Shown: positions 33,434 to 42,215 of the stretch, piece after piece
Layout: each line of letters begins with the position of its first letter
Numbering within the stretch: position 1 is the first letter of the stretch
NCBI GenBank assembly: GCA_035465695.1
Contig: DATIVR010000057.1
Coordinates: 1 to 64,000, forward strand
Reading direction: 5' to 3'
DNA from: DASUBN01 sp035465695
GTDB lineage: Bacteria; Pseudomonadota; Gammaproteobacteria; Natronospirales; REEB76
DNA length: 64,000 nt
Made by a program: the position numbers and the translations under genes
The notes under the pieces: generated by a model
What the model was told of the DNA's origin: nothing
Databases searched by the model: none
Seen by the model: the letters and a program-made list of their open reading frames with translations, nothing else

Positions 33434-36400
33434 TGGGTAACTGGCAGCGGCGCCTGTGGAAGTGGAGTGCCGGGGCGTTTGCGGTCCTGGTGATCCTGCT
33501 CGCCACCGTGGCCGGCCTGTTCCGCCTCGTGACGCCGCTGGTACCGTCCTATCGCCTGCAGATCGAACAGTGGGCAAGCACCCAGCTGCAGCATCCCGTG
33601 CAGATACATTCCATGGGCGCGGGTTGGAGCTGGACCGGCCCGGAGGTGACGTTGCAGGACGCCAGCATCCTGAGCCATGACCGGAGCCGGCAAGTGGTGG
33701 CGGCGCGGGAGGTACGGCTCAGCCTGGATTGGCGAGCCGTGATCCACGGCCGCCTGCCTCAACCCAGTCGCGTGGTACTGGTCGATCCACGCCTGGAAGT
33801 GGAACGGGACCCGCAAGGTGATTACAGCATCCGCGGCCTTGGCAAGCCGGCCCAGGGCGAGACCACCGACTGGCGCCGTACCTTGCAGGAGCTCCTGGCT
33901 GAGTCTGCAGAGATCGTGGTCAGAGATGGCCAAGTCACGCTATTCGATGCGCGTCGCCCCGTACCGCTGACCTTCAAGGGCATCGGTGTGCGCATCGACA
34001 ACGCTCCCGACGATCATCGTCTGCACGGCGAGGCCATACTCCCCGCTGAACTCGGCAAGACGCTCAGTTTCGACCTGGCCATCCAGGGCGAAGGCGTCGA
34101 TTTCAGCAAGTGGGATTGGCAGCTGCATTCCGAAGGCAGGGCGTTGGAACTCGCGCGGCTGCTTACCTATGCCCCTCTGCAACAGATCTATCTGGCCGCC
34201 GGCAAGGCCGATCTCAGTGTCGATGTGCAAACCACCCAGGACAAGCTGCAGCACCTCGCCTTGAGTGTCGATGCCCATGACCTGGTCTCGGCGCCGCCCC
34301 TGCGCGAAAGCGCCTTGCCGGTGTTACGCGGCGACATGCAGATCGACCGCACCGGTTCAGGCTGGCGATTCCAGGCGCGCCACCTGATGATACAGCGGCT
34401 GGGCCTTCCGGCCTGGCCCAAGGACAACCTGGACCTGGAATATGAACATGCCAGCGACGGCGACAGCTGGTCCGGAGACGCCGATTTCCTGCGCCTGCAG
34501 GATATGGAGGCGCTCACCGCCTGGGCACCGTCCCTCACCGCTGATCAGATGAAGCGACTGCAGGCTTTTGCGCCAACCGGCGATGTCACCCGGCTCGCTT
34601 TCAAGCTGCTCTGGGACGGCAAGAGCGCCCAAGACTGGTCGGTGAAGGCCGGCTTCAAGGAATTGGGAGTACGCGCCGCTGAAGGCTTACCCGGTTTCGC
34701 CGACATGGATGGCGACATCGATATGGCCGACAGCGGTGGCCAAGCACATATCGACACCCCGGACGCACAGCTGGATTTCCGCCCGTTGTTCCGCGGTGTG
34801 TTCCGCGGCACCGCGAGGCTCAACGTGCGGACAGATCATGACGTACAGGGCTGGCGTGTCGCCACCGACAGCTTCGAGGTGGCGAATCCGGATGGCGCTG
34901 CTCACGGCCGTGCGGCACTGCAGTTCCCTGCGGACGGCACCGCGCCGGTGCTGGACCTCGACGCGACGGTGGATCGCGCCGATGCGCGCAACAAGTCCCT
35001 GTACTTGCCGGTGGGCATCATGCCGCTGCAAGTGGTGTCCTGGCTCGACCGTTCCATCAAGTCCGGCGAGGTGACTTCCGGTACCGTGGCCATCCATGGC
35101 AAGACCTCAGACTTCCCGTTTTGGGATGACAAGAAGGGCACGTTCGACATCCGGTTCCATGTGCAGCATGCGGAGCTCGATTATTTTCCCGGCTGGCCCG
35201 CCTTGAAGGATATGGATGCGGACGTGCGCTTCCTGGACCAAGGACTCTCGGCCAAGGCCCATGGCGGCACCATCGATGGGCTCACCATCAGAGACGGCAG
35301 CACGGCGGCCTTCGCCGACCTCGCCAAGGGCGTCCTCAAGGTGGATGGCGCGGCCAAGGGGCCGGCGACCGGCGGGTTGGATTTCCTGCGTACCGGCCCG
35401 CTGAAGGCGGACCTGGACGGTCTCCTGGACGACTTCACGGCCGCGGGGAACGTGGGCGTGGACGTACATTTCACGCTGCCGGTGGCAGATGCGAAGGATT
35501 TCACCTTGCAGGGCAGTGCGACCTTGCACGATGCGAGCACCGGACCGCAGTCGGTACCCGAGTTGACCGCTTCTCACCTCAACGGCAAGGTGGACTTCGG
35601 CAACTACGGTTTCTCCACCACCGGTGTCCAGGGCCAGTTCCTGGGCGGGCCGCTCTCAGTTACGGTGCAGCACTCCCGGGGCGAGCAGAAGGTGGCGCTG
35701 GTGGATGCCCACGGCGATGCCGCGGGCGCCGCGATCGGCGCAGCCTTGGGCTATGGAAGCGAACGTTGGCTGGCAGGCCGCACCGCCTGGCAGTTGCAGG
35801 GGCGCGTGCCCTTGGCGGCGGGCGCCCAGGCCCTGGACCTGGAATTGCACTCGAACTTGGCCGGCCTCGCCATCAAGGTACCCGATCCGTTCGGCAAGGC
35901 GGCCGACGAGGAGCGCACATTGCAGGTGGCGCTGAGACAGGAGGCCCCTGAGTCCCTCTCGGTGAGTGGTAGTTACGGCGGGAGCCTGGGTTTGCGGCTC
36001 GACTTCACCACCCGCAAAGGGGCGGGCGGGTTTGACCGGGGGGAACTCAGGATCGGCGAGGGCTCGGCGCCCGAGATCACTGGTCAGGGGCTGGTCGTGA
36101 AGGGCGACCTGGATACCTTCGATTGGGACGAGTGGAAGCCCTTGTTACCACCGGACGTGGCGAACGCCAGCGCCGCTGCGGCGGAAACCGAACCGGGTGG
36201 ACGCAGTAGTGTGATCCCCGGCTTCCTGCGCAATGTGGACCTCAACATCGCCCATGCCGCGGGGTTCGAGCAGAGCATCGACGATCTGCATCTCACCTTG
36301 GCGCGCAACGCGGCCGGATGGCTCGGGCACGTGGATAGCGGACCGATCGCCGGCAGCATGGCCGTACCCATCAAGGTGGACGCCGAACATCCCGTCGTGC

Positions 36401-37356
36401 TGAACATGGACAGGGTGTTGCTGGCAGACAAGTCAGGCGGATTGAAGCAGTTTGCGAAGCAGGCAGTGGCTCCGGACCGCCCCAAGGCAGCCGCAAAACT
36501 GGACCCGCGCAGCATCCCGGCCCTGCGCTTCAGCATCAAACAGTTCCAGTTCGGCGCAATGGCGTTGAGCAACGTCAGCCTGTCGTTGGTGCCGCGTGCC
36601 GACGGCATCGCATTGGAGGACGTCAAGGTGACGGATCCCAGCTTCGCCATCACCGGCGATGGCAGCTGGACGGTCACGCCGGCAGGCCAGCAGCACACCA
36701 CTTTGAATGCCGACGTCGAGAGCAAGGACGTGGGAAGATCGCTGCAGTCCCTGGGTTTTGACCCAGGCATCACCGGCGACAAAGGCAGCATCGTCGCTTC
36801 CCTCGACTGGCGGGACAGCCCCATGGGCGAGGTGGTGCCGACCCTCGGTGGCACCATCCACATAGACCTGCGCGATGGCCAGATCACCGAAGTGAAACCC
36901 GGCGCCGGCCGGCTGTTCGGCCTGCTCAGCATCACCGCGCTGCCGCGCCGGGTACTGCTCAACTTCAGTGACGTGTTCGGCAAGGGATTCGGCTACGACA
37001 GCATCACCGGGGACTTCACCCTCCAGGAGGGCGACGCCTATACCCAGAACATGCTGATCAAAGGTCCCGCGGCCAGTATCCATCTCCTGGGCCGCACCGG
37101 CCTCGCCAAACAGGACTTCGATGAAGCGTTGATCGTGGATCCCAACGTGGGCTCCACACTGCCGGTGGTAGCCGGTCTCGCGGCTGGCCTGGTGCCTGGC
37201 GCGGTGGTGTTCCTGCTGACCGAGATATTCCAGAAGCCCATCAGCAAGGCCGGCGAGAGCCGCTACCACCTGACTGGCACTTGGGAGGCGCCGACGCTCA
37301 CCAAGATGAATGGCTCAACCCCCGCGCCGGCAGCCGCCACCGCTCCTAAACCGTAG
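33433..37356 (+). CDS. yhdP: YhdP family AsmA-like phospholipid transport protein
   Basis: 1307 residues from ATG 33433, which shares TGATG with the rng stop; the frame is open further upstream only as an rng shadow. One membrane helix near residues 15-35 ('AFAVLVILLATVAGLFRLV') anchors a very long periplasmic body made of beta-rich repeats (DUF3971 and AsmA-like C-terminal domain ending near 'GAVVFLLTEIFQKPISKAG'). The family (YhdP, TamB, YdbH) forms hydrophobic grooves proposed to carry phospholipids to the outer membrane. The gene order rng-yhdP-amidase-tldD is conserved. Confidence 0.95.
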   Translation: MGNWQRRLWKWSAGAFAVLVILLATVAGLFRLVTPLVPSYRLQIEQWASTQLQHPVQIHSMGAGWSWTGPEVTLQDASILSHDRSRQVVAAREVRLSLDWRAVIHGRLPQPSRVVLVDPRLEVERDPQGDYSIRGLGKPAQGETTDWRRTLQELLAESAEIVVRDGQVTLFDARRPVPLTFKGIGVRIDNAPDDHRLHGEAILPAELGKTLSFDLAIQGEGVDFSKWDWQLHSEGRALELARLLTYAPLQQIYLAAGKADLSVDVQTTQDKLQHLALSVDAHDLVSAPPLRESALPVLRGDMQIDRTGSGWRFQARHLMIQRLGLPAWPKDNLDLEYEHASDGDSWSGDADFLRLQDMEALTAWAPSLTADQMKRLQAFAPTGDVTRLAFKLLWDGKSAQDWSVKAGFKELGVRAAEGLPGFADMDGDIDMADSGGQAHIDTPDAQLDFRPLFRGVFRGTARLNVRTDHDVQGWRVATDSFEVANPDGAAHGRAALQFPADGTAPVLDLDATVDRADARNKSLYLPVGIMPLQVVSWLDRSIKSGEVTSGTVAIHGKTSDFPFWDDKKGTFDIRFHVQHAELDYFPGWPALKDMDADVRFLDQGLSAKAHGGTIDGLTIRDGSTAAFADLAKGVLKVDGAAKGPATGGLDFLRTGPLKADLDGLLDDFTAAGNVGVDVHFTLPVADAKDFTLQGSATLHDASTGPQSVPELTASHLNGKVDFGNYGFSTTGVQGQFLGGPLSVTVQHSRGEQKVALVDAHGDAAGAAIGAALGYGSERWLAGRTAWQLQGRVPLAAGAQALDLELHSNLAGLAIKVPDPFGKAADEERTLQVALRQEAPESLSVSGSYGGSLGLRLDFTTRKGAGGFDRGELRIGEGSAPEITGQGLVVKGDLDTFDWDEWKPLLPPDVANASAAAAETEPGGRSSVIPGFLRNVDLNIAHAAGFEQSIDDLHLTLARNAAGWLGHVDSGPIAGSMAVPIKVDAEHPVVLNMDRVLLADKSGGLKQFAKQAVAPDRPKAAAKLDPRSIPALRFSIKQFQFGAMALSNVSLSLVPRADGIALEDVKVTDPSFAITGDGSWTVTPAGQQHTTLNADVESKDVGRSLQSLGFDPGITGDKGSIVASLDWRDSPMGEVVPTLGGTIHIDLRDGQITEVKPGAGRLFGLLSITALPRRVLLNFSDVFGKGFGYDSITGDFTLQEGDAYTQNMLIKGPAASIHLLGRTGLAKQDFDEALIVDPNVGSTLPVVAGLAAGLVPGAVVFLLTEIFQKPISKAGESRYHLTGTWEAPTLTKMNGSTPAPAAATAPKP

Positions 37357-37370
37357 TACCCTTGCGAGCC

Positions 37371-37712
37371 ATGAAGTTCTTCGTACTCGCATTGCTGTTG
37401 GCGGGGCCGGCTGCCCACGCCGGGGGCCCAGCCGGATCCGATACGTTCAGCCTCAGCGCCGACCAGTGGTCGGCGCCCCGCAGCGGCGCGGCGCTCGTCA
37501 AGCTCGCGCCGATCCATGAAGCGGTGGCAGACTGGCTGGGAGATACCGCTGCACGCATTGTCATCGTGCATGCAGGTACCGACACCGGGAACCTGTGGGC
37601 AGGTGAAGTGCAGGACTGGCTGGTGGCGTTGGGGATACCGGCCGACCATATCCAGAAGCAGGCGAGTGCCGACCAGTCCGATGGCGCGCTCACCCTCGAG
37701 GTCCGACACTGA
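37371..37712 (+). CDS. Small exported protein of unknown function
   Basis: 113 residues from ATG 37371. A clear signal peptide ('MKFFVLALLLAGPAAHAGG') predicts periplasmic location. The remainder has a strand-helix-turn stretch, 'ARIVIVHAGTD' followed by 'WAGEVQDWLVALGIPADHI', which loosely recalls the D-x-x-G/helix/Gly-I part of OmpA-like domains but lacks the full motif. I do not recognise the family. It lies between yhdP and the amidase gene, sharing TGATG with the latter, so it is probably in the same transcript. Confidence 0.7.
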   Translation: MKFFVLALLLAGPAAHAGGPAGSDTFSLSADQWSAPRSGAALVKLAPIHEAVADWLGDTAARIVIVHAGTDTGNLWAGEVQDWLVALGIPADHIQKQASADQSDGALTLEVRH

Positions 37713-38518
37713 TGCACAAGCTCGCGGCCATCCAGATGTGCTCTGGCATGGAGGTGACGGTAAACCTTCGGGAGGCCGGCAAGCTCATGGCCAAGGCCGC
37801 CGCCCAGGGCGCTGAGCTCATCGTGCTACCGGAGAACTTCGCGCTCATGGCGCGGGATGATGCGGAGCGGGTGGCGGCCGGCGAGATGGACGGCAGCGGT
37901 CAGATCCAGGATTTCCTGGCGGAGAAGGCCCAGACCCTCAAGACCTGGATCGTGGGCGGGACCGTCCCGGTGTTCGCTTCCCGCGACCGGGTGTACGCGC
38001 GTTGCCCGGTGTACAACCCGCAAGGGCGCAGGGTAGCCTTCTACGACAAGATCCATCTGTTCGACGTGCAAGTCGGTGCCGCCGAAAGCTACAAGGAGTC
38101 GGCACGCACCGAGGCGGGCACCGAGCCCGTGGTCGTGGTGACACCGTTCGGCAAACTGGGTCTCGCGGTCTGCTACGACCTGCGCTTCCCCGAGCTCTTC
38201 CGGGCCCTCTCCGCCCAAGGCGCGGCGCTGTTCGCGGTGCCCTCGGCCTTCACCCATACCACCGGCCAGCGCCACTGGGAATTGTTGGTACGCGCCCGCG
38301 CGGTGGAGAACCTTTGCTTCATGGTCGCAGCAGCGCAAGGTGGCCGCCATGCCAACGGGCGTGACACCTGGGGCCGCAGCATGGTGGTGGACCCCTGGGG
38401 CGAGGTGCTGGCGGAGCGGCGTGACGCGGAACCGGCTGTGGTGACGGCGGTCATGGACCCGGTCCAGCAGACGCGCCTGCGACAGAAGTTCCCGGCCTTG
38501 AGTCACCGCAGGCTGTAG
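37712..38518 (+). CDS. Carbon-nitrogen hydrolase (Nit/deaminated-glutathione amidase-like)
   Basis: 268 residues of the nitrilase superfamily. The Glu-Lys-Cys triad is complete: Glu41 in 'VLPENF', Lys113 in 'YDKIHLFDV' and Cys154 in 'LAVCYDLRFPEL'. The last motif and 'DKIHLFDV' match the Nit1/NitP branch, whose known members repair deaminated glutathione; the substrate here is inferred from that similarity. Its place before tldD is conserved in Pseudomonas-like genomes. Confidence 0.92.
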   Translation: MHKLAAIQMCSGMEVTVNLREAGKLMAKAAAQGAELIVLPENFALMARDDAERVAAGEMDGSGQIQDFLAEKAQTLKTWIVGGTVPVFASRDRVYARCPVYNPQGRRVAFYDKIHLFDVQVGAAESYKESARTEAGTEPVVVVTPFGKLGLAVCYDLRFPELFRALSAQGAALFAVPSAFTHTTGQRHWELLVRARAVENLCFMVAAAQGGRHANGRDTWGRSMVVDPWGEVLAERRDAEPAVVTAVMDPVQQTRLRQKFPALSHRRL

Positions 38519-38521
38519 AAT
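38516..38521 (+). promoter_or_regulatory. Candidate -10 box before tldD
   Basis: TAGAAT overlaps the stop codon of the amidase gene, with a start point predicted near 38528, some 55 bases before the preferred tldD ATG. No convincing -35 is seen. Confidence 0.25.
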
Positions 38522-38584
38522 CCTGCAGATACGGCCCCATATATGGATAGCGAGCCCGACCTTCCCCCGGATAAACACACTCCC

Positions 38585-40024
38585 ATGCAGAACGCCCTCA
38601 AGATTGCCGAACAAAGCCTGCTTGCCCCCACCGGCCTCGATGAACAGATGGTGGCTGGCCTCCTGGACCGCCTGCTGGCCCACAAGCTGGACAGCGCCGA
38701 CCTCTACTTCCAGCTCTCGCGGCACGAGTCCTGGTCCTTGGAGGACGGCATCGTCAAGGAGGGCGCCCACAGCATCGAGCAGGGCGTGGGCGTCCGCGCC
38801 ATCTCCGGCGAGAAGACCGGCTTCGCCTATTCCGACGAGATACTGCTGCCGGCACTCACGCGTGCCTCGGACATGGCCCGCGCCATCGCGCGCCAGGGCG
38901 GCCAGAACGGCCTCAAGGCCTGGAGTCCCAATGCGCCGCAGCGCCTGTATCAGGCCTTGGACCCGTTGCCCACCCTGGCCGACGCGGACAAGGTGAAGCT
39001 CCTGGAGCGCATCGATGCGGAGGCGCGCCGCGCCGACCCGCGCGTGAAACAGGTGATGGTGAGCATCAACGGCGTGCATGACACGGTGCTGGTGGCAGGG
39101 AGCGACGGCACCCTGGCCGCCGACGTGCGGCCCTTGGTGCGCTTCAACGTGAGCGTGATCGTGGAGCAGGATGGTCGCCGCGAGCAGGGTTATGCGGGCG
39201 GCGGTGGCCGCTTTGGCTACCAATATTTTATCGAGTCAGGCGTCGCCTCGAAGCTTGCCCGGGAAGCAGTGCGTCAGGCTTTGGTTAATCTGGAAGCGAC
39301 GCCGGCCCCGGCCGGCACCATGACCGTGGTATTGGGACCGGGTTGGCCCGGCATCCTGTTACACGAGGCCATCGGTCATGGTCTGGAAGGCGACTTCAAC
39401 CGCAAGGGTACTTCGGCTTTCTCGGGCCGCGTAGGCCAGAAAGTCGCGAGCGAGTTATGCACGGTGGTGGATGACGGCACCCTCAAGGACCGGCGCGGTT
39501 CCCTGAACGTGGACGACGAGGGTACGCCCAGCCAGTGCACCACGCTCATCGAGAACGGCATCCTCAAGGGCTACATGCAGGACAAGCTCAACGCCCGGCT
39601 CATGGGGGTGAAGCCCACGGGCAACGGCCGGCGTGAGTCTTTCGCACACCTGCCCATGCCGCGCATGACGAATACCTACATGCTGCCTGGCCAGCACGAT
39701 CCCCAGGAGATCATCAAGTCCGTGAAGAAGGGCCTCTACGCCGTGAACTTCGGCGGCGGCCAGGTGGACATCACCAGCGGCAAGTTCGTGTTCTCCATGA
39801 GCGAGGCCTATCTCATCGAAGACGGCAAGGTCGGCCGCCCGGTGCGTGGCGCCTCGTTGATCGGCAATGGCCCCGACGCGCTGACGCGCGTGAGCATGGT
39901 TGGCAACGACCTAAAGCTCGATGAAGGTGTCGGTACCTGCGGCAAGGAAGGGCAAAGCGTGCCGGTGGGCGTGGGTCAGCCTACGCTGCGGATTGACGGG
40001 ATCACCGTCGGCGGGACGGGTTAA
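38585..40024 (+). CDS. tldD: Metalloprotease TldD
   Basis: 479 residues from ATG 38585, which aligns with the E. coli start ('AEQSLLAPTGLDEQM' then 'DLYFQ'); an ATG at 38543 would add fourteen residues without family support. The zinc motif HExxH is 'HEAIGHGLEGD' at about residue 260, and 'GVRAISGEKTGFAYSD' is typical. With PmbA (TldE), encoded at 42216, it forms a heterodimeric protease that trims unfolded peptides, and in other bacteria processes modified peptides and CcdA. The stop overlaps the convergent purK stop in the palindrome TTAA (40021-40024). Confidence 0.97.
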   Translation: MQNALKIAEQSLLAPTGLDEQMVAGLLDRLLAHKLDSADLYFQLSRHESWSLEDGIVKEGAHSIEQGVGVRAISGEKTGFAYSDEILLPALTRASDMARAIARQGGQNGLKAWSPNAPQRLYQALDPLPTLADADKVKLLERIDAEARRADPRVKQVMVSINGVHDTVLVAGSDGTLAADVRPLVRFNVSVIVEQDGRREQGYAGGGGRFGYQYFIESGVASKLAREAVRQALVNLEATPAPAGTMTVVLGPGWPGILLHEAIGHGLEGDFNRKGTSAFSGRVGQKVASELCTVVDDGTLKDRRGSLNVDDEGTPSQCTTLIENGILKGYMQDKLNARLMGVKPTGNGRRESFAHLPMPRMTNTYMLPGQHDPQEIIKSVKKGLYAVNFGGGQVDITSGKFVFSMSEAYLIEDGKVGRPVRGASLIGNGPDALTRVSMVGNDLKLDEGVGTCGKEGQSVPVGVGQPTLRIDGITVGGTG

Positions 40025-41115
40025 GCGTCCAGTCCCGGGAAGTTCTTCAGCCGCTTCATCAGTTCCTTCCGGGTCTTGCACACCAAGGTGGCGTGGCCCA
40101 GCTTGCGGCCGGGGCGCGCTTCCTTGCCATAGTCATGGTAATGGGCGCCGGGGATTGCCAGCACATCCTCACGTGTCGGCATGGTGCCGATGAAGTTGAT
40201 CATCGCGGAGTAACCGACGGCCCAGGTCTCCCCCAGGGGCAGGCCCAGGATGGCGCGCATGTGGTTCTCGAACTGTCCGGTGACGGCGCCCTCGATGGTC
40301 CAGTGGCCGGAGTTGTGCACCCGCGGCGCGGTCTCGTTGGCGACGAGCTTGCCCTTGCGCACGAAGAACTCGATGGTGAGCACCCCGGCGTAGTCGAACT
40401 TGTCCAGGAGCCGCTTCAGGTACTTCTGGGCCTGGACCTGCAGTCTCTTGTCCGGGTAAGGCGCTACCGAGAGCCGCAGGATGCCGTCACGGTGATGATT
40501 CTCCGCCAACGGATAGAAGGCGGTCTCACCCTTGAGATTGCGCACACCGATGATGGAGACTTCCCGTTCGAACGGGATGAACTCTTCCAGGATCAGCGGC
40601 ACGCCGCATAGTGCGTTGAAGGAGGAGCCGAGCTCCGCCGGACTGCGGATCACCCGCTGGCCACGGCCGTCGTACCCCAGGCGCCGGGTCTTCAGCACCG
40701 CCGGATAGCCGATGGCATGGATGGCTTCTTCCAGTTGCTCCATCGTCTCGACGGCGCGGAACTTGGTGGTGGGGATCTTGAGCTCGTTGAAGAGCGTCTT
40801 CTCGGTGAGCCGGTCCTGGCCTGCGGCCAAGGCCGTCACCGGCGGCAGGAAGGGTTTGTCCTTGGGGATCCCGGCCAGGGCCACGACGGGGACGTTCTCC
40901 ACGTCATAGGTCAGCATGTCGACCCTGGAAGCCAGTTCAGTCACCTTGGCCGGATCGCTGAACTCGCCCAGCACGATGTCACCGATCTGGCCGCCGGGCG
41001 CGTCCTTGCTCTTGTCCAGGAATACCATCTTGAGGCCCAGCCGATAACCGGCCAGCGCCAGCATACGGCCCAACTGGCCGGCCCCGATGCAGCCGACTGT
41101 CTTCACCTCGGACAT
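40021..41115 (-). CDS. purK: 5-(carboxyamino)imidazole ribonucleotide synthase
   Basis: 364 residues from the ATG at 41113-41115; the frame runs on upstream only across purE. 'TVGCIGAGQLGRMLALAG' is the PurK opening and an ATP-grasp domain follows ('VLKTRRLGYDGRGQ', 'ILEEFIPFEREVSII', 'APRVHNSGHWTIEGA'). It makes N5-CAIR from AIR, bicarbonate and ATP in purine synthesis. One base separates it from purE. It is inserted, in opposite orientation, between tldD and darP. Confidence 0.97.
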   Translation of the reverse strand: MSEVKTVGCIGAGQLGRMLALAGYRLGLKMVFLDKSKDAPGGQIGDIVLGEFSDPAKVTELASRVDMLTYDVENVPVVALAGIPKDKPFLPPVTALAAGQDRLTEKTLFNELKIPTTKFRAVETMEQLEEAIHAIGYPAVLKTRRLGYDGRGQRVIRSPAELGSSFNALCGVPLILEEFIPFEREVSIIGVRNLKGETAFYPLAENHHRDGILRLSVAPYPDKRLQVQAQKYLKRLLDKFDYAGVLTIEFFVRKGKLVANETAPRVHNSGHWTIEGAVTGQFENHMRAILGLPLGETWAVGYSAMINFIGTMPTREDVLAIPGAHYHDYGKEARPGRKLGHATLVCKTRKELMKRLKNFPGLDA

Positions 41116-41116
41116 A

Positions 41117-41629
41117 TCAGCTGCGGGCCGGATCGGGGTGCTTGAGCACCTTGCGGGTCTGCTCACGGCGGTATTTCTCGAGCCGCTTGCGGATGGGCGC
41201 GGAGTGGTTGGCGAGGATGGCGGCGGCCAGCAGCGCCGAATTGGCAGCGCCGGCCTTGCCGATGGCCAAGGTCCCCACCGGGATGCCGGCAGGCATCTGC
41301 GCGATGGAGAGCAGTGAATCGATGCCCGCCAGGGTCTTGGTCTCCACCGGCACACCCAGCACCGGCAGCGAGGTCTTGGAAGCGGTCATGCCCGGCAGGT
41401 GCGCGGCACCACCGGCGCCGGCGATGATCACCTGGATGCCGCGCCGTTGCGCCGAGGCGGCATACTTGAACAGCAGGTCGGGTGTGCGGTGCGCTGAGAC
41501 CACCCGGGTCTCGAACGGGATGTCCAGCAGTTCCAGGCAGTTGGCCGCATGCTCCATGGTCTCCCAGTCGGACTTGGAGCCCATGATGATGCCGACCAGC
41601 GGCTTCGGCGATTTTTTGGATGTCCCCAT
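41117..41629 (-). CDS. purE: N5-carboxyaminoimidazole ribonucleotide mutase
   Basis: 170 residues. 'VGIIMGSKSDWETM' and 'VVSAHRTPDLLF' are the class I PurE substrate-binding motifs, and 'AGAGGAAHLPGM' the catalytic loop. It shifts the carboxyl group from N5 to C4 of CAIR. Upstream is a 38-base gap to darP containing a TAAAAT hexamer whose predicted start point coincides with the ATG. Confidence 0.97.
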   Translation of the reverse strand: MGTSKKSPKPLVGIIMGSKSDWETMEHAANCLELLDIPFETRVVSAHRTPDLLFKYAASAQRRGIQVIIAGAGGAAHLPGMTASKTSLPVLGVPVETKTLAGIDSLLSIAQMPAGIPVGTLAIGKAGAANSALLAAAILANHSAPIRKRLEKYRREQTRKVLKHPDPARS

Positions 41630-41635
41630 CTACGT

Positions 41636-41641
41636 ATTTTA
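41636..41641 (-). promoter_or_regulatory. Candidate -10 box for purEK
   Basis: On the minus strand this reads TAAAAT, seven to twelve bases before the purE ATG. If used, transcription would begin at or next to the start codon (leaderless mRNA). No good -35 is visible, and transcription from darP is the alternative. Confidence 0.25.
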
Positions 41642-41667
41642 CCCGCGCCGTAAGGCTCTGTCTTCGC

Positions 41668-42177
41668 TCATGACAGGCTCTGCAGATAGCGGAAAAGTTC
41701 CCGGTAATGTCGCGGTGGGCGACCACCCGCAGCTTCCGCGGCGGCGTCCCGGATCAGCCGGCGCAGATGCTGGCGATCCGCCTCCGGGTGGCGCTCCAGG
41801 AATTCAGCCAGGGCCGCGTCGCCCTCGTTGATGAGCCGCTCCCGCCAGCGTTCGTTCTCCTGGAAGCGGGCCTTGGAGACCCGGTCGGCGCCGCGGATCC
41901 GCTCCAGATAGTCGCGGATAGCCTGCACATCCTCAAGTCTGGAGAGGAGTCCGCCTATATATTGACGCTGACGCTTCTGTGCGCCGTGGCTGCTGATGCG
42001 GCGCGCCAGCGCGATGGCGTCGGCGAGCTTCTCCGGCAGCGCGAGTTCGGCCAGCTTGTCCGGGGGCAATTTGACCAATTCCTCGCCCAAGTCCTGCAAC
42101 TCCTGCATCTCGCGCTTGAGCTGGGACTTGTTGGGGCGTTCGGCCAGGCGATCTTCGCTGTCGTCAGGGTCTTGCAT
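41668..42177 (-). CDS. darP: Ribosome biogenesis factor DarP (YjgA)
   Basis: 169 residues from the ATG at 42175-42177. The DUF615 family pattern is clear: an acidic start, then 'KSQLKREMQELQDLGEELV', 'RQYIGGLLSRLED' and 'RHYRELFRYLQSL' at the C-terminus. It is highly charged and helical, as expected. DarP binds the late 50S precursor at the peptidyl-transferase centre. It is divergent from pmbA, an arrangement conserved in gammaproteobacteria. Confidence 0.96.
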   Translation of the reverse strand: MQDPDDSEDRLAERPNKSQLKREMQELQDLGEELVKLPPDKLAELALPEKLADAIALARRISSHGAQKRQRQYIGGLLSRLEDVQAIRDYLERIRGADRVSKARFQENERWRERLINEGDAALAEFLERHPEADRQHLRRLIRDAAAEAAGGRPPRHYRELFRYLQSLS

Positions 42178-42179
42178 AG

Positions 42180-42185
42180 TAGAAT
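42180..42185 (+). promoter_or_regulatory. Candidate -10 box for pmbA
   Basis: TAGAAT, followed by a GC-rich discriminator, lies in the 38-base divergent gap and would start transcription near 42192, 24 bases before the pmbA GTG. The -35 would fall inside darP. Confidence 0.35.
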
Positions 42186-42215
42186 GGCCGTCCGACGCAC
42201 GACGAGAGAGAAGCA

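Noticed and set aside
37826..39223. Minus-strand open frame of about 465 codons over the amidase and tldD
   Set aside because: Spans two well-supported genes on the other strand and shows no motifs.
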